Shown here piece by piece: positions 27,801-38,412 of a DNA stretch of 64,000 nt (position 1 is the stretch's first letter; every line of letters starts with the position of its first letter). The translations under genes were made by a program, and so were the position numbers. This stretch comes from Ditylenchus dipsaci (Eukaryota > Nematoda > Chromadorea > Rhabditida > Anguinidae). The stretch spans positions 434,001-498,000 of the forward strand of contig SADC01000905.1 of assembly GCA_004194705.1 (NCBI GenBank), in the 5' to 3' direction. Under the pieces are notes generated by a model. It did not search any database. It had not been told where the DNA came from and saw only the letters and a program-made list of their open reading frames with translations.

Positions 27801-28284
27801 AGTTTTTTGTGTGTTGAGAACTAAATCTAGCCGTTTGCTGATGCTCTCGGCATTAACACGTCCAATGGGAAAGCTTCCGCACCACTAAACATCAGTAGTT
27901 TATTAAATTAGAATGAAAATTAGTGATGAACAAGGAAAAGTGAGTTACACGAAAAAATAATTTATATTTAAAAATTATTTAATATTATTTTAAATTGAAT
28001 TTTTTATGGTTTTTTTAAAATAGCTCTTATTATACATTGAAACAGGCCAACAGCCATCTATTTTATATTAAAAACCTTACTTCAACATTCCAACTCAGCG
28101 TGAATACCCCAGCTTCAGAAGTGGGTGACTCCTTGGCAGCTCTTTTCCTGCGATTTCTATTGGTTTGACTACGATCTTCAGGTTGCTTATAAATATGGTT
28201 ACGGCTGGTAGATGTTATATCTGCAGAGCAGTAGCCTTCTGATGAACAATAATGTTGTTCTCTCATTCGAGCTTTTGAATAAAT
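12863..28284 (-). CDS. PTB-linker-SH2 adaptor protein (SHC/SH2D5-like layout), 5' end not found
   Basis: Minus-strand exons joining in phase: 28284-28081, 27884-27711, 19029-18856, 18447-18314, 18262-17921, 17862-17634, 14998-14853, 14795-14712, 13682-13511, 13467-13390, 13105-12863 (TGA); about 660 codons. A basic N-terminus (RNRRKRAA) leads into a PTB/PID fold running over four exons: TLSWNVE-WCGSFPIGR, FVVLSVSLQSVSVH, FSHCLRKIMCVVGR, RQIAYITRE, QIHVFRTKSAFEV-EQIETILSNAF. A Ser/Pro/Arg-rich linker of about 280 residues follows, then an SH2-like domain: GEWIYPIDDE, EGAFVLRLSGSRKRCLALSV (FVLRLS is the FLVRxS equivalent), HYLIVRNEQGFRIK, FEISYLKRSY, LPCRLVF. The family couples receptors to phosphotyrosine signalling. 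The last junction uses an unusual GAG acceptor (13106); the more usual ACAG at 13117 would give an immediate stop. The first Met exon upstream of 28284 was not identified. Confidence 0.82.
13728..14662. mobile_element. hAT-like foldback element
   Basis: Ends CAGTGATGTATAAATCTCCG (left) and TGTACATCACTG (right): CAGTGATG-type ends are typical of hAT elements. Arms of more than 300 bp face each other, e.g. CATATGTTTGCCATTTCGTT against AACAAAATGGCAAACATAGG, and GGCTGTTTTTGTGAAACCAC against its near-exact complement. The outer left part carries GGCTCTGGCTCTCG / CCAGAGCCGGAGCG purine-pyrimidine blocks. No transposase. It fills the intron between the SH2 exon and exon 14712-14795. Confidence 0.75.
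15100..15345 (+). repeat. Interspersed repeat, copy 1 (second copy 37010-37250)
   Basis: CCCAACGATTTTCACCTTTT, AAAAAGTACACAAATTTATG, GTACGCTGG, CCTAAACTTGTTGTT and AGGTCGGATTCT occur in the same order and strand at 37010-37250. Both contain degenerate GCCTAA units (AAGCCTAAGGGCTAAGCCTA here). No coding. Confidence 0.7.
15731..15982. mobile_element. TACCGTATTT-family MITE
   Basis: Ends TACCGTATTTCCTCTAAAAT and its reverse complement at 15963-15982. Just inside, GCCCCGGGGC meets the block AGCTCGTGGGAGTT ... ACAGATTTGC ... ATATAGGTCTTCCAAG, which also occurs in the copies near 27340, 47460 and 47870. Confidence 0.8.
16000..17630. other. PTB-SH2 intron: open stretch and direct repeats
   Basis: An open plus-strand frame of 141 codons (16088-16513) has no family I recognise and no convincing splice or start context. 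A 35-bp direct repeat (CTATTATGCCCATATAATTG ...) occurs at about 17094 and 17240. Otherwise AT-rich sequence with nothing assignable. Confidence 0.45.
19845..20225. repeat. Direct repeat A (partner of 22905-23257, 53490-53840, and a fragment at 28600-28750)
   Basis: A ~380-bp unit that is itself palindromic at its ends: GGGACCCTGACTGTGACCTG at the left faces CAGGTCACAGTCAGGGTCCC at the right. The middle holds CATGATAGGG, TGAGTGATCCTTGTACCA and CAGAGCTGGGGAGCCAGATT. Related copies occur at 22905-23257 (same strand), 53490-53840 (opposite) and as a diverged half at 28600-28750, so it is a dispersed family. Confidence 0.85.
21142..21460 (+). pseudogene. Truncated ACOT13-like thioesterase (exons 1-3 only)
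   Basis: Exons 21142-21257, 21303-21353 and 21402-21460 match exons 1-3 of the gene at 51335-52559: SQCRVVSVDEGKVKVEFEV, GTLHGGVTASLVDIVTT and TAILATERGHPGVSVDLNVS. The donor after exon 3 is intact, but the next two exons (YLAPAKIG..., LGFTRADL...) are missing; the copy ends at the duplication junction 21640. It lies antisense inside the PTB-SH2 intron. It lacks the last ~56 residues of the hotdog fold and is unlikely to give a working enzyme. Confidence 0.85.
21640..21834 (-). pseudogene. Truncated copy of the last exon of the unidentified gene at 54747-55005
   Basis: The minus strand reads VIHKYCGLWVTGHG ... GTPKLGGHLSIDNLWLQ ... MTVTPDGG and then runs into thioesterase-side sequence at the duplication junction, losing the last ~21 residues. 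It keeps CTACAG where the other copy reads CTAG, so its frame is unbroken at a point where the other copy is shifted by two bases. Confidence 0.7.
22275..22675. repeat. Head-to-head pair of tRNA-like (SINE-type) units, with a tandem duplication inside
   Basis: The left unit has an A-box-like TGGCGCAGTGCGTAAG (22280) and a B-box-like GGTTCGATC (22330); the right unit is inverted, with GATCGAACC and CTTACGCACTGCGCCAT (22657-22673). Between them a ~150-bp segment (ACCACGTGGGATCGAACCTG ... GGTCAAACAAGCC) is repeated twice in tandem, against once in the partner copy at 54060-54315. Confidence 0.7.
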
Positions 28285-31200
28285 CTAAGCAATCATAAAA
28301 AAAATTACTAGCAAAAATATTACATAAATAAAATCAATAAAAGACAAAAATGGTGGCTATTTACGATGTATATAAAGAAATGTTAAGATAAAAAGGGTGC
28401 TATAAAAAGTTGTAAAAGATTTGGCACATGGATCCTACTATCCAGGTAAACGTCAATCTTTATATTTTTTTATCTCTTTGTAGTTCAGGAAACATCTTTG
28501 AGTCGGTACCAGCATACGTTTCCCTAAACTGTTCGTCGATGAAAAACTTCCCTAGCTCTAAAGCCACAGTAAATAGTACAGCCAAAAACACCTCAATACC
28601 CATATCATGGTTGTGGGCTATGGGTCATTCTTATAATTTTTGTTGGCTTTCAGAACTGGGAAGCCTAATTCACGGGGAACTAGGAAGAATATGCGGAACA
28701 AAAAAATTATCAAAGTTACCCCAGGTCACAGCTAGGGTCCCACCCTTGTTATACAAAAAACTAAACAAAAAAGCCGGATAGTGAAAAGGTTGTTGTCAAG
28801 GCAAAAAACATGCTTTGGTCAAAGATATTTTTGAAAAATGTCTTTTCGCTACATAAAAATATGTTTTATAGTCTAAGAATTTCAAAAAGTGATCAAAACT
28901 AACTTTTGAAAACACGTCGTATAAAAAAGTGTGGCCTAAAATGTACGTACTAAAAAGTATGTTCGGAAAAATGCAATTAAAATAGCTATTGCAAACGTAG
29001 TGAATATTAACGGTTTGACGGATGGCTTAGGCAAAATGTTATAATACATTAGCACTAGTGACTTTCTTCTGGTGATTGCACAAAAGCGAGGATAAACCGT
29101 CTGGAGTTAGAAGAAATGTACTGGATTGGTGTGAGTGGCTTGAAAGGAAGGATAAACAAAGAGAAGGAAAAACAATAATCGGTAAACCACCGGCCACACA
29201 TAAAATCAGTCTAGTCAATGGGCGGAGTTACCGAGCAGAAAGGGAAAACAAGTAAAAAATTATCTGATAGAAGAGTGAGAACAAGTAAACACTGGAAAAG
29301 TACTACTGGTTATAAGCAAACATTGAATAAGAAAAGTTTGAGTGATATACCCTTTTATGTGTGAAAAAAAGTAATTTATATTTTTAACACTCCAACGGCT
29401 GAGCGACGAAATAGGTAGGTTGGACTCCGAATTTGATGTTGAATCCGAATATGCGAAGAAATCGCCGATAAAAGAGCTTTGTGGGGGTCAAAACCACTAT
29501 TTTATCAAACAAGCCAAAAAATATTCTGTGCATACATTTGAGAGCCTTTATTTCGCCAAAAAATAAATTTGTACGCAACAAACAACCACTAATTTGATAG
29601 AGCAAGAAATTTTCTATCAAATGCACTTTTCAGATTTCGTCCAGTTTTTATAAAAATTTAAATTTTTGAGCAATAAGAAAAAGCTTTGTTTTTCAAATTT
29701 TGACTTTTCACCAAAAAATGCCTGTAAAATCTTGCAGAAGCGTGATACGCGAAAACAATTATGGCCATGTGAAAGAGCACAAAAAATTGGTTAAAAAAGT
29801 GCTTTACTTATATAAAGAACGTTATAGTGTAATAGAGTTTTGACGCTATTTTAAAGGTGAAAAATTTGTCAGCAATTGTGGCAGTGCGCAGAATTGATGC
29901 TATTCACAAGGCAGACCTGTAATTCTGACATCAGATTCGTGCTCAGCGTAGTCAATTTGCTTACAAAAATTGCTTTCAGAACATATAACTGAATGTCGTT
30001 TTTAAAATTCCGCTCAATACAATAAACATTTAAATTGACAAATATTAAATTGTTTGAATTTTTATTGTCTTGAGCGGAATTTGAAAAATGACAGTCAATT
30101 ATATGTTCTGAAATCAGTTTTGAGTAAGTAGTAAATAGAGTAAATAAGTAAAAAGTAAATAGACTACGCTGAACGGATCTGATGTCAGAATTACAGGTCT
30201 GCCTTGTGCGCACTACCACGGCTCTATTAGACTTTAGGGGGCAACATTTTTTGCCTTGGTCCCCCCTGTTGTTTTTTGTTAAAAAATACCTTGGTCCCCT
30301 TGTCCATTATAGTTATATTGATGTCATCTCTCGCTTCGGCCTTAGGTATCTTCTCTCTTTTGTTCCTTTTTTTTCAGTCTTCGGTTTAAAGGGCCGTTTT
30401 GGCTCTATTAGACTTTAGGACCAGTTAGTGCTGTCTAATAGCGCCGTTTTGGCTCTATTAGACTTTAGGGGCAACATTTTTTGCCTTGGTCCCCCCTGTT
30501 GTTTTTTGTTAAAAAATACCTTGGTCCCCTTGTCCATTATAGTTATATTGATACTCTGATTATGGTGATAATGCTGATTATGGTTAACATGATCACCTTG
30601 ACCATGATCACCTTCAAAACAACACGGGGACCAAGGTAATTTTTAACAAAAAACAACAGGGGGGACCAAGGCAAAAAATGTTGCCCCCTAAAGTCTAATA
30701 GGGCCAAATTCTAATAGGGCAAACCACGATTGTTGACAAATTTTTCCCTTTCAAAATAGCGCCAAAACTCTATTACACTATAAAGTTCTTTATATAACTA
30801 AAGCAATTTTTCAAATAATTTTTTGTGCTCTTTCACATGGCCATAATTGTTTTTGCGTATCACGCTTCTGCAAGATTTTACAGGCATTTTCGGTGAAAAG
30901 TCAAAATTTGAAAAACAAAGCTTTTTTGTTATTGCTCAAAAATTCTAATTTTTTCAAAGGCTAGAAAAAACTGAAAAGCGCATTTGATAGCAAATATCTT
31001 GCTCTGTCAAATGAGTGGCTGTTTGTTGCTCACAAGTCTATTATTTGGCGAAATAAAGGCTTTCAAATGTATGCACACAATATTTTATTCTTGTTTGATA
31101 AAAAAAAAGCTGGTTTGACCCATTCAAAGCTTTTTTTCGGCGATTTCTTTGCATATTCGGATTCGGCATCAAAGTCTGAGTCCAACTTACCTATTTTGTC

Positions 31201-32370
31201 GCTCAGCCGTTGGAGTGTTAAAAGTGAAAATAACAAGCGCAAAAAAATAATGTTTAAATTTTAAACTAATAACAGTTCAAAGTGCTCGGTTAGAAGGTTT
31301 TTACTTACTTGTTTACTTCGGGGTGCATTCTTATGTACAAGAAGAAGTCAACAGTTACAGTCAACAGTTTTGTTTAGGCGCAGGCTACACCAGCACATGT
31401 TAAGGCATACCCAAACGTAATTGTCAAAATATAAATGTGGCTAATCTTTTGTGAATATCTGCGTTATGTCTAAGTTTGGCAAAAGAGTGCTTTTGAACCA
31501 AGGGATCTCACAGGGCTGTATCGGATATTAAAAATTCTGATCATATATCAGATGTCAAAAAGTGTATGATACCGTGATCGAATACCGGATTCCGGATATT
31601 TTCGATATATTTAAAGGAGCATGCCCGTGCGCCATACTGATAAAAAGTGGAAAGCAGCATGACTTTTATGACGGTCTATTTTAGTGAAAAAATTTAAAAA
31701 TTCTAATTTTGAAAAATCTTTCTCAATTCAAAAAAACATCTTTGTCATCTAAACTGGAAAAGGGGGTCGAAATAAGATTTTGGATAACGAACTATAGCAC
31801 GAATCAGATCTAAAAATATCGACTTCTATTTTTTCTTTCGAAAAACCACATTTTTAGCCACCATTTCTGGTATGGGTATTTCTTTCAATTTTTCTTACTA
31901 AAATTTGTTTTCACTGAAAAATTCTCACAAGAAAAAGAAAATAATTAACCTATAACTAATTTGTGAAACAACATGTTTTCAGACATTTGTTATTGTCAAA
32001 GTTGCAACTTTAACACAATGCTTATAATTTCATGAAAATGTTTCGATGTTTGGATTTCATTTTGGATCTAGATTTTAAATATGTTTTTATTAGTATTTGG
32101 CAATTATGCTTTGCCATTTTTAATATGGTGGTGAGATAGCCACTTAAACAGGATTAGGATAAATTAGAAAAACAAGTAAGGCATAAACTTCCTTCCACTA
32201 AACATTAAATTATTAACTTCCTTCTGTCTGTTGAAGTGGTTATCCATTCCATTGAACTGTTTTTGGATATAAGCCCTTTTTCATTTATAATCATTCAGTT
32301 TGTATAAAAAGCTTGAAAAGTTTTTCATTTTCAAACTAAAAGAAAATACTGTTTGTGTTCAAACAAGGTG
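28285..32370. other. Spacer between the PTB-SH2 gene and the Srt gene
   Basis: Contains the diverged half of repeat A/H (28600-28750: GAACTGGGAAGCCTAATTCA, CCCAGGTCACAGCTAGGGTC) and the large foldback 29388-31218. The first exon of the PTB-SH2 gene may lie here on the minus strand but I could not identify it. The rest is AT-rich without coding signals. Confidence 0.5.
29388..31218. repeat. Large foldback element with nested repeats
   Basis: Ends CACTCCAACGGCTGAGCGAC and GTCGCTCAGCCGTTGGAGTG. Arms of about 500 bp (TTTTTGTGCTCTTTCACATG and GCAAGATTTTACAGGCATTT face their complements near 29700-29800). The middle holds two direct copies (30222-30320, 30450-30550) and one inverted copy (30620-30715) of a block with GACTTTAGGGGGCAACATTT, CCTTGGTCCCCCCTGTTG and ACCTTGGTCCCCTTGTCC, plus the CAGATTCGTGCTCAGCGTAG motif at 29933 and its complement near 30160. 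Confidence 0.8.
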
Positions 32371-35300
32371 ATGGAGCTGTATTTGTTTCGACCTGAGGAA
32401 CATCAGCGACTTTATAACTGCAATATCATCCAAATAGACGATGTGCCCTTCGAAAAACGTCAGCACATTACTGAAGGCATTATCCTCATTGTTTATCTAC
32501 TATTTATTATGTGGGTAAAATTTCCGCCTTGCTAGTGCATTCAAGTACATTTTCAGATTCTGTACATTCCATGTATCACCTCCATCTATCGACATATGAA
32601 CAACCCTTGCTATAGACTTCTGTTCTACATAAGTATAGCTGACTGCGCCATACTTTGGACGGTTGGCTTTGTTCATGGATATTTTGCCATCACCGGAGCT
32701 GTCTTTTGTTCTTATCCTAACTTCATTTACTTAGTTGGCAGTTATATATGGGGTATGTTAAAGTGAAACAGGGATCAAACTTTTTAGATGCATATCGCAC
32801 TAAACCCATTTTTATACATACAAAATAAAGTTATTTTTCCAGCCATCTGGATCGTTGAAACTTCCGGCCAGTTAATTTTAGTGATCAATAGATGTGTGTC
32901 GATGCTGTCTTCGGAAATAGAGAACTTAATATTTGGAGGTAGTTTTTGTTAAGCAAAGTCATTATCTAATTGTCTGAAAAAATTTGAGGCAGACGGTTAT
33001 ATGTGTGGTTAACTGCCGCGGTGATCTGGAGCATGTACTTCTTCTTCTTCGTCCCGCCCGTGTTATTCAATGGCTTGTACTTTAGCTGGCTATTCAATCC
33101 TTATGCGGGTTATATAGATGATACTAAAAACATTGTTAGTATCAAAAGCTATTTTAAAAGTATTTTCCGATCCATCACCAAGGGGTTTTTCTAACTCAGT
33201 AGCCTTGTTTTTTATGACTTTTTAGGTTAAGATAAGGGTTGGCCAGCTTATATTAGAACGAACTCAAACCTGTTTCTCGGATTACAATTTTTTTTTTAAA
33301 TCTTTCTAAACATACTTTGGTTAAGTGTTGCATCTCATAAAGGATAGAAAGCGGCTAAAAACAGGTTCGAGCAGTTCTAACATACGCTTGCCAACCCTTG
33401 GCTAAGCCTAAAAACTCATAAAAAATAACAGGGTGACCCAAACCCCCTCCCACTCTGGGGTACTGGACGTTTGATAACCAGCATATTAACCGCCGACATA
33501 TTTTGACCGCCACTAATTTGACAGCTACTTAACACGGGAACGGCTGTACGTCCTGATGGTATGTCCTTGTGCAGAATTTTACGCTGAGCACGATGGTGAA
33601 AAAAAAATTGAAAAAAAGTAACTCTACGGTGGTCAGCGGCCTTTGTGAACCATCAATGTCACGACTTTTGACTATGCCACTTCAAAGAGGTAAAGAATGC
33701 CACTGTTTTAATATATTTTTTATATTTTATGTGCAAAAGAAAGCGCAGATTGCGAGCTTTCAAATGACATATTGTGGAGGTATTTATGACAATCATATGA
33801 TAATTTTTTGGCTCACAGAAACCATTGTGTTTTTTTTCAAAAACGTTGTTCATACAAAAATATGTACAAATAAATGTGGAAACGCCGTTTTTAAATTTAT
33901 GGTTGATACTGTTCGACAGAGCAAGAAAAACTGCACCAGACAGTGCTTTAAAGTAGCCTGCAATCAAGCTTTTCGAGTGTTTAGCAAAGGTTCAAAAGTA
34001 TATCCCAAAAGGCATCTTGACCTGAAACTTCGATTTCGCTACATAAATCTGAAATTCTGACACCTGATTCGTGTTCAGTATGGTCGATTTACTTGGGAAA
34101 CTGTCAATTAATTATCACAATCATTGTCAAATTTCAAATTCCGCTCGAGACAAAAATTATTTGAAATTTGAAAAATTTTGAATTTAAATAATTTTTGTCT
34201 CGAGCGGAATTGAACATTTGACAGTGATTGTGATAATTAATTGACAGTTTCCCAAGTAAATCGATTATACTGAACACGAATCAGGTGTCAGAATTTCAGA
34301 TTTATGTAGCAAAATTGAAGTTTCAGGTCAAGATGCCTTTTGGGATATACTTTTGAACCTTTGCTAAACACTCGAAAAGCTTGATTGCAGGCTACTTTAA
34401 AGCACTGTCTGGTGCAGTTTTTCTTGCTCTGTCGAACAGTATCAACCATAAATTTAAAACGGCGTTTCCACATTTATTTGTACATATTTTTGTATGAACA
34501 ACGTTTTTGAAAAAAAACACAATGGTTTCTGTGAGCCAAAAAATTATCATATGATTGTCATAAATACCTCCACAATATGTCATTTGAAAGCTCGCAATCT
34601 GCGCTTTCTTTTGCACATAAAATATAAAAAATATATTAAAACAGTGGCATTCTTTACCTCTTTGAAGTGGCATAGTCAAAAGTCGTGACATTGATGGTTC
34701 ACAAAGGCCGCTGACCACCGTAGAGTTACTTTTTTTCAATTTTTTTTTTCACCATCGTGCTCAGCGTGAAATTTTGCACAAGGACATACCATCAGGACGT
34801 ACAGCCGTTCCCGTGTTAAGTAGCTGTCAAATTAGTGGCGGTCAAAATATGCCGGCGGTCAATATGCTGGCGGTCAAACGTCCTGTAACCACAATTTTCT
34901 CGCTCAATTTTTTGAGTTGTAGTTTCCAGCCCATCTAGTTATATCGCTGATAAATCACTTTAACAATATCGTGTGATAAAATAGAAGTTTTAAGTACGTC
35001 AACGATGTGCACATTTTCTGGGACGGTGGTTTCGCTGTTGGTCTACCTACCCTTTACATCGTGTTCTCAATCTTGTTTTTCGCAAAATTTCACAAAATGG
35101 ATGCCAGCAAATCTGTTTCTACGCAGCAAAAAATGGTGAATTTTATTTTAAAACAAAAGTAATTTAATTTTATAATTTAAGATGCTGTTACAAGTTTTTA
35201 TTGTTAGTATTCTCAACTTTATTACAACTTCAACTTATGTGTCCACCAAGTTTATTGTTCCCACCGAGTTTATGATACATTTTGCGCACTATTGCTTGTT

Positions 35301-36474
35301 TCATATACATGGTATATTCAACATTTAATAATCAAAACTATAATTTTGAAGCCTCCAAATAAACTTTTTTGTTTTTAGCTGACTTTTGAGGGGTCAAGCA
35401 TGTTATTGTCCCGTCGATGATTTTTTTGAAATGACTGAAAATGAGACTTCCTGAATTAACAGTAGAATATCGCGTATATTAGTCAAGAAATTCTGCGGTT
35501 AATCCGATGAGTCTCATCTGAGTTTGGATCATTTTGAGTCATTTTGAAAAACATAGTCATCGGGAAAAAACACGCCTTATCCCACAAAAGTCAGCCAAAA
35601 ACCAAAATGTTTCTATGAAGACGCATTATATGTCGTAAATTCTCAAATAGATGGGCACTGCCCAGAAATATTCAACTGAATTTTCACCTCCATTTCGAAT
35701 GAAACTTTTATGAAAATTCATCATTATAAATAAGTCTTTTTGCAAAAAATTAAATGACAATTCTGGAATTAGATACCTAATCCCACTCATTCAGAACGAC
35801 CCTAAACCACTTTAGACCACTCCTGACCGGGGATTCTGAGCGATTGAGCAGATCAAACGGATAGAATTTTCGCGAAAAGTTAACACCCCCCCCCTCTTAA
35901 GTCGACCCGCAAAAAACCAACTTTCAGGGGCTTCTGGCCTTTCCGGGTGGGATTCTGAGCGATCCAAGTCATTTCCAGAATATGAAATTTAATTCCCGCA
36001 AAATTTTGGCTATTTTGACAATAATTTTTGTCAGATCAGATCGATCTGATCTTTGGCCACCCTGATACAACACCACCTCCCCCGCCTCCTAATTCACCCT
36101 GATTTTAATTGGAAAACTTTTTATTTGAGAAAGCAGTTAGAATATTTAAAAACTAAAAATTATCCGATATTTTCACTTTGGGGACCATAGCAGACCAGAG
36201 GTGTGTTTCATAAGAACCTAGATTTTTAAATTTTTTGTTTTGAAACTATACCCAAATAATTGAAAAGCCAATTTTGGTGGTCACGTAAACAACTTAATAT
36301 TATTTAGGTTTACCACCAGTAATCTTTTTAGTATTCAATCCAACTATAAGAAGAGATGCTAAGCAGATGTTAACAAACATGCTTAACAAATTTATAAAAC
36401 AGAAAACCGGAGAATTACCCACTACTACAAGCAAAATAGACACTTCTCACATTACTACTAATCAATTAGCATAA
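32371..36474 (+). CDS. Serpentine receptor, class T (Srt) chemoreceptor, complete
   Basis: Seven exons: 32371-32514, 32557-32752, 32843-32938, 32989-33134, 34995-35135, 35182-35311, 36308-36474 (TAA), about 340 residues. Srt marks: LYNC near the N-terminus before TM1 (ITEGIILIVYLLFIMW), RLLFYISIADCAILW as TM2, a Cys before TM3, ETSGQLILVINRC as the conserved TM3 end, LIFGGRRLYVWL into TM4, WLFNPY in the second loop, Y(V)NDVH before TM5, LLQVFIVSILN (TM6) and FNPTIRR after TM7. Srt proteins are nematode-specific G-protein-coupled receptors, mostly in chemosensory neurons. Exon 4 is entered from a weak acceptor (TTTGAG, 32988); the CAG four bases on would break the frame. The 1.86 kb fourth intron holds a large foldback. 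No regulatory element was recognised. Confidence 0.88.
33467..34886. repeat. Near-perfect foldback with ~700-bp arms, in the Srt intron
   Basis: GGACGTTTGATAACCAGCAT faces ATGCTGGCGGTCAAACGTCC, and ACGGGAACGGCTGTACGTCC faces its exact complement near 34790. The two arms match so closely that each carries the same long open frame (33569-34060 plus; 34392-34739 minus). The arm tips near the centre carry the GATTCGTGTTCAGTATGGTC motif (34065) and its complement (34262). The centre is ATTCCGCTCGAGACAAAAAT and its complement. Confidence 0.88.
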
Positions 36475-37904
36475 ATTTTATTGAAAATTTCTGGATCTAG
36501 ATGATTTTGCCTTGGTCCCACCCTTTTTTTTAATTTTATGAACACAAAGAAGTTATGGGAAGTGGAATTTTTTAATAACACACACAAATTTACACATATA
36601 TAATTGCAAATGAAAGTTCTCATCATAAAAACCCAAAAAAGCAGGGGAGACCAAGGCAAGAAAGGCAGCGGATTCTTAACCAGAGCTGAAGTTTTTTAAA
36701 AAATTATGTTTCATTTATCTGCCTTAAATGGCTTAAAATGTAAATAAACAGTTTCTGAGAGTACATGATTTTTTTTTGAAAAAAACAACATTGGATGACC
36801 AAGCCCTTTTTTTTAAGGCCGATAGAACCAATTTATTCATAATTCCTTGCTGTCGCCCTTTTTAAAAATATTTTACAGCTTTCTAATGCAGAATACCGAG
36901 AGCAGTTAAAAAATATAATGAAAAAGATTGCGTGGGCTTTTTTGCGATTCTTTAATAATGATAACACAGGCAAAAAATATTGAGTACAGAATATTGCACC
37001 CTACTAGCAAATACACCACTCTCCCCAACGATTTTCACTTTTTAAACACTTTTTGCTTGAGTAAAAAGTACCCAAATTTATGTCCCAGACCCAGAAAAAA
37101 GTGCGTGAGACACTTATTATTCACACGTTCTGTACGCTGGCCTACCCGCGAGCCTGAGGGCTAATCCTAAACTTGTTGTTCCAAAACGTTAGTTGCAGCG
37201 ATTTTTAATAGGTCGGATTCTGGGGGTGGGGGGAGGTAGGTGGTATTCGCTAGTTTGCTACTTGCTGGGTATGAAGTGAATTTGACAATGGAAAATTGGG
37301 CAACTAAATAGTCGAGTCATTGCAACGAAATATATTTTCTAGCTATTGCTGTAATTAGTCTAGCTAAATAATAATAAGGTAGCCAGTTTTTGTGAAATAA
37401 AATTAACTTTCGCATGCTTTCGATCAAGATTTTTCGGCCCTAACGCAGAATGGGAACCGATTTAACAAAAGGGTTCACCCTTTTGTTTTGCTCTCAAAAC
37501 GAAACACTTGTTCAGCGAAACACTTGTATTTTTTCTGCCTTTATTTCTAGGAAAATGGTTCGCATGCATTTGTTGAGAATAAACAAGCGATCGACCTGAA
37601 AAAAAAAACATTCGCTTAAGAGATATGTTCCAATTATCTGTTGAAGATGCCATAGCATTTCTTACTAGTTTGGACTTACTGAAGAATTCGACAAAATGTC
37701 CCCGCAATTGTTAATTGCGGGTACAATTTGGAATGTTGTATTGAAACAGTTGTCACGTTGAAATAATTGATTTTGTAAAAAACAAAGGGGAACCTTTGTA
37801 AAATCGGTACCCATTCTGCCTTAGGGCCGATTTTTCACTGCAGCTTAATTTTTATAATGCTTTCCTCAGACTTCGATGGAGACCTAGTCTAGAGACAACC
37901 TTTA

Positions 37905-38412
37905 AATCAGTATTTTATAAGTACTTCTAATTTTGACTTTCATATATTTTATGCTCTTAATGATCAGCAGAATCTGAAGAGCAGTTTGGTATTAAAAGTT
38001 TCTAAAATGTTCGAAAAGGCTTCTTATCGAGGCTTGTATTTATACTCTGTCAGGTGTCTTCTTTCTGCATTTAAAAAGAAACCTGAAAGAGTCTGGAGAC
38101 AACTCGATTAAGAGCTTTTTTTTTAAACATTATTTGAACCTTTTAATACCAAACTGCGCTCCAGATTCTGCTGATCATTAAGAGTAGAGTTGTAGAAATT
38201 CCCGGAAATATAGAAAACCTGGGAATATTCCCGGGAACATTGGGAATATTCCCGGGAATATTCCCAATATAGGGGAAAAAATCGGGAAACCCGGAATATT
38301 CCCAATGTCCCCGGGAATATTCCCGGAAATATTCCTATTGTACAACCCTAATTAAGAGTATAAAATATATAAAAGTCAAAATAGAAAGTTCTTATAAAAT
38401 ACTGATTTAAAG
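37905..38412. repeat. Foldback element interrupted by a GGGAATATTCCC element
   Basis: AATCAGTATTTTATAAGTAC (37906) faces GTTCTTATAAAATACTGATT (38386), and TGATCAGCAGAATCTG faces CAGATTCTGCTGATCA. One arm is split at 38188-38352 by a small nested element. Confidence 0.8.
38188..38352. mobile_element. Nested mini-element made of GGGAATATTCCC palindromes
   Basis: Ends AGAGTTGTAGAAATTCC and GGAATATTCCTATTGTACAAC. About eight overlapping CCCGGGAATATTCCC-type palindromes fill the ~165 bp. The AGGGTTGTACAA-type end is reminiscent of hAT-type MITEs. It sits inside the arm of another foldback, so it is the younger insertion. Confidence 0.65.

Noticed and set aside
33569..34739. Two matching open frames of 163 and 115 codons on opposite strands
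   Set aside because: They are mirror images produced by the near-identical arms of the foldback, with no recognisable domain.
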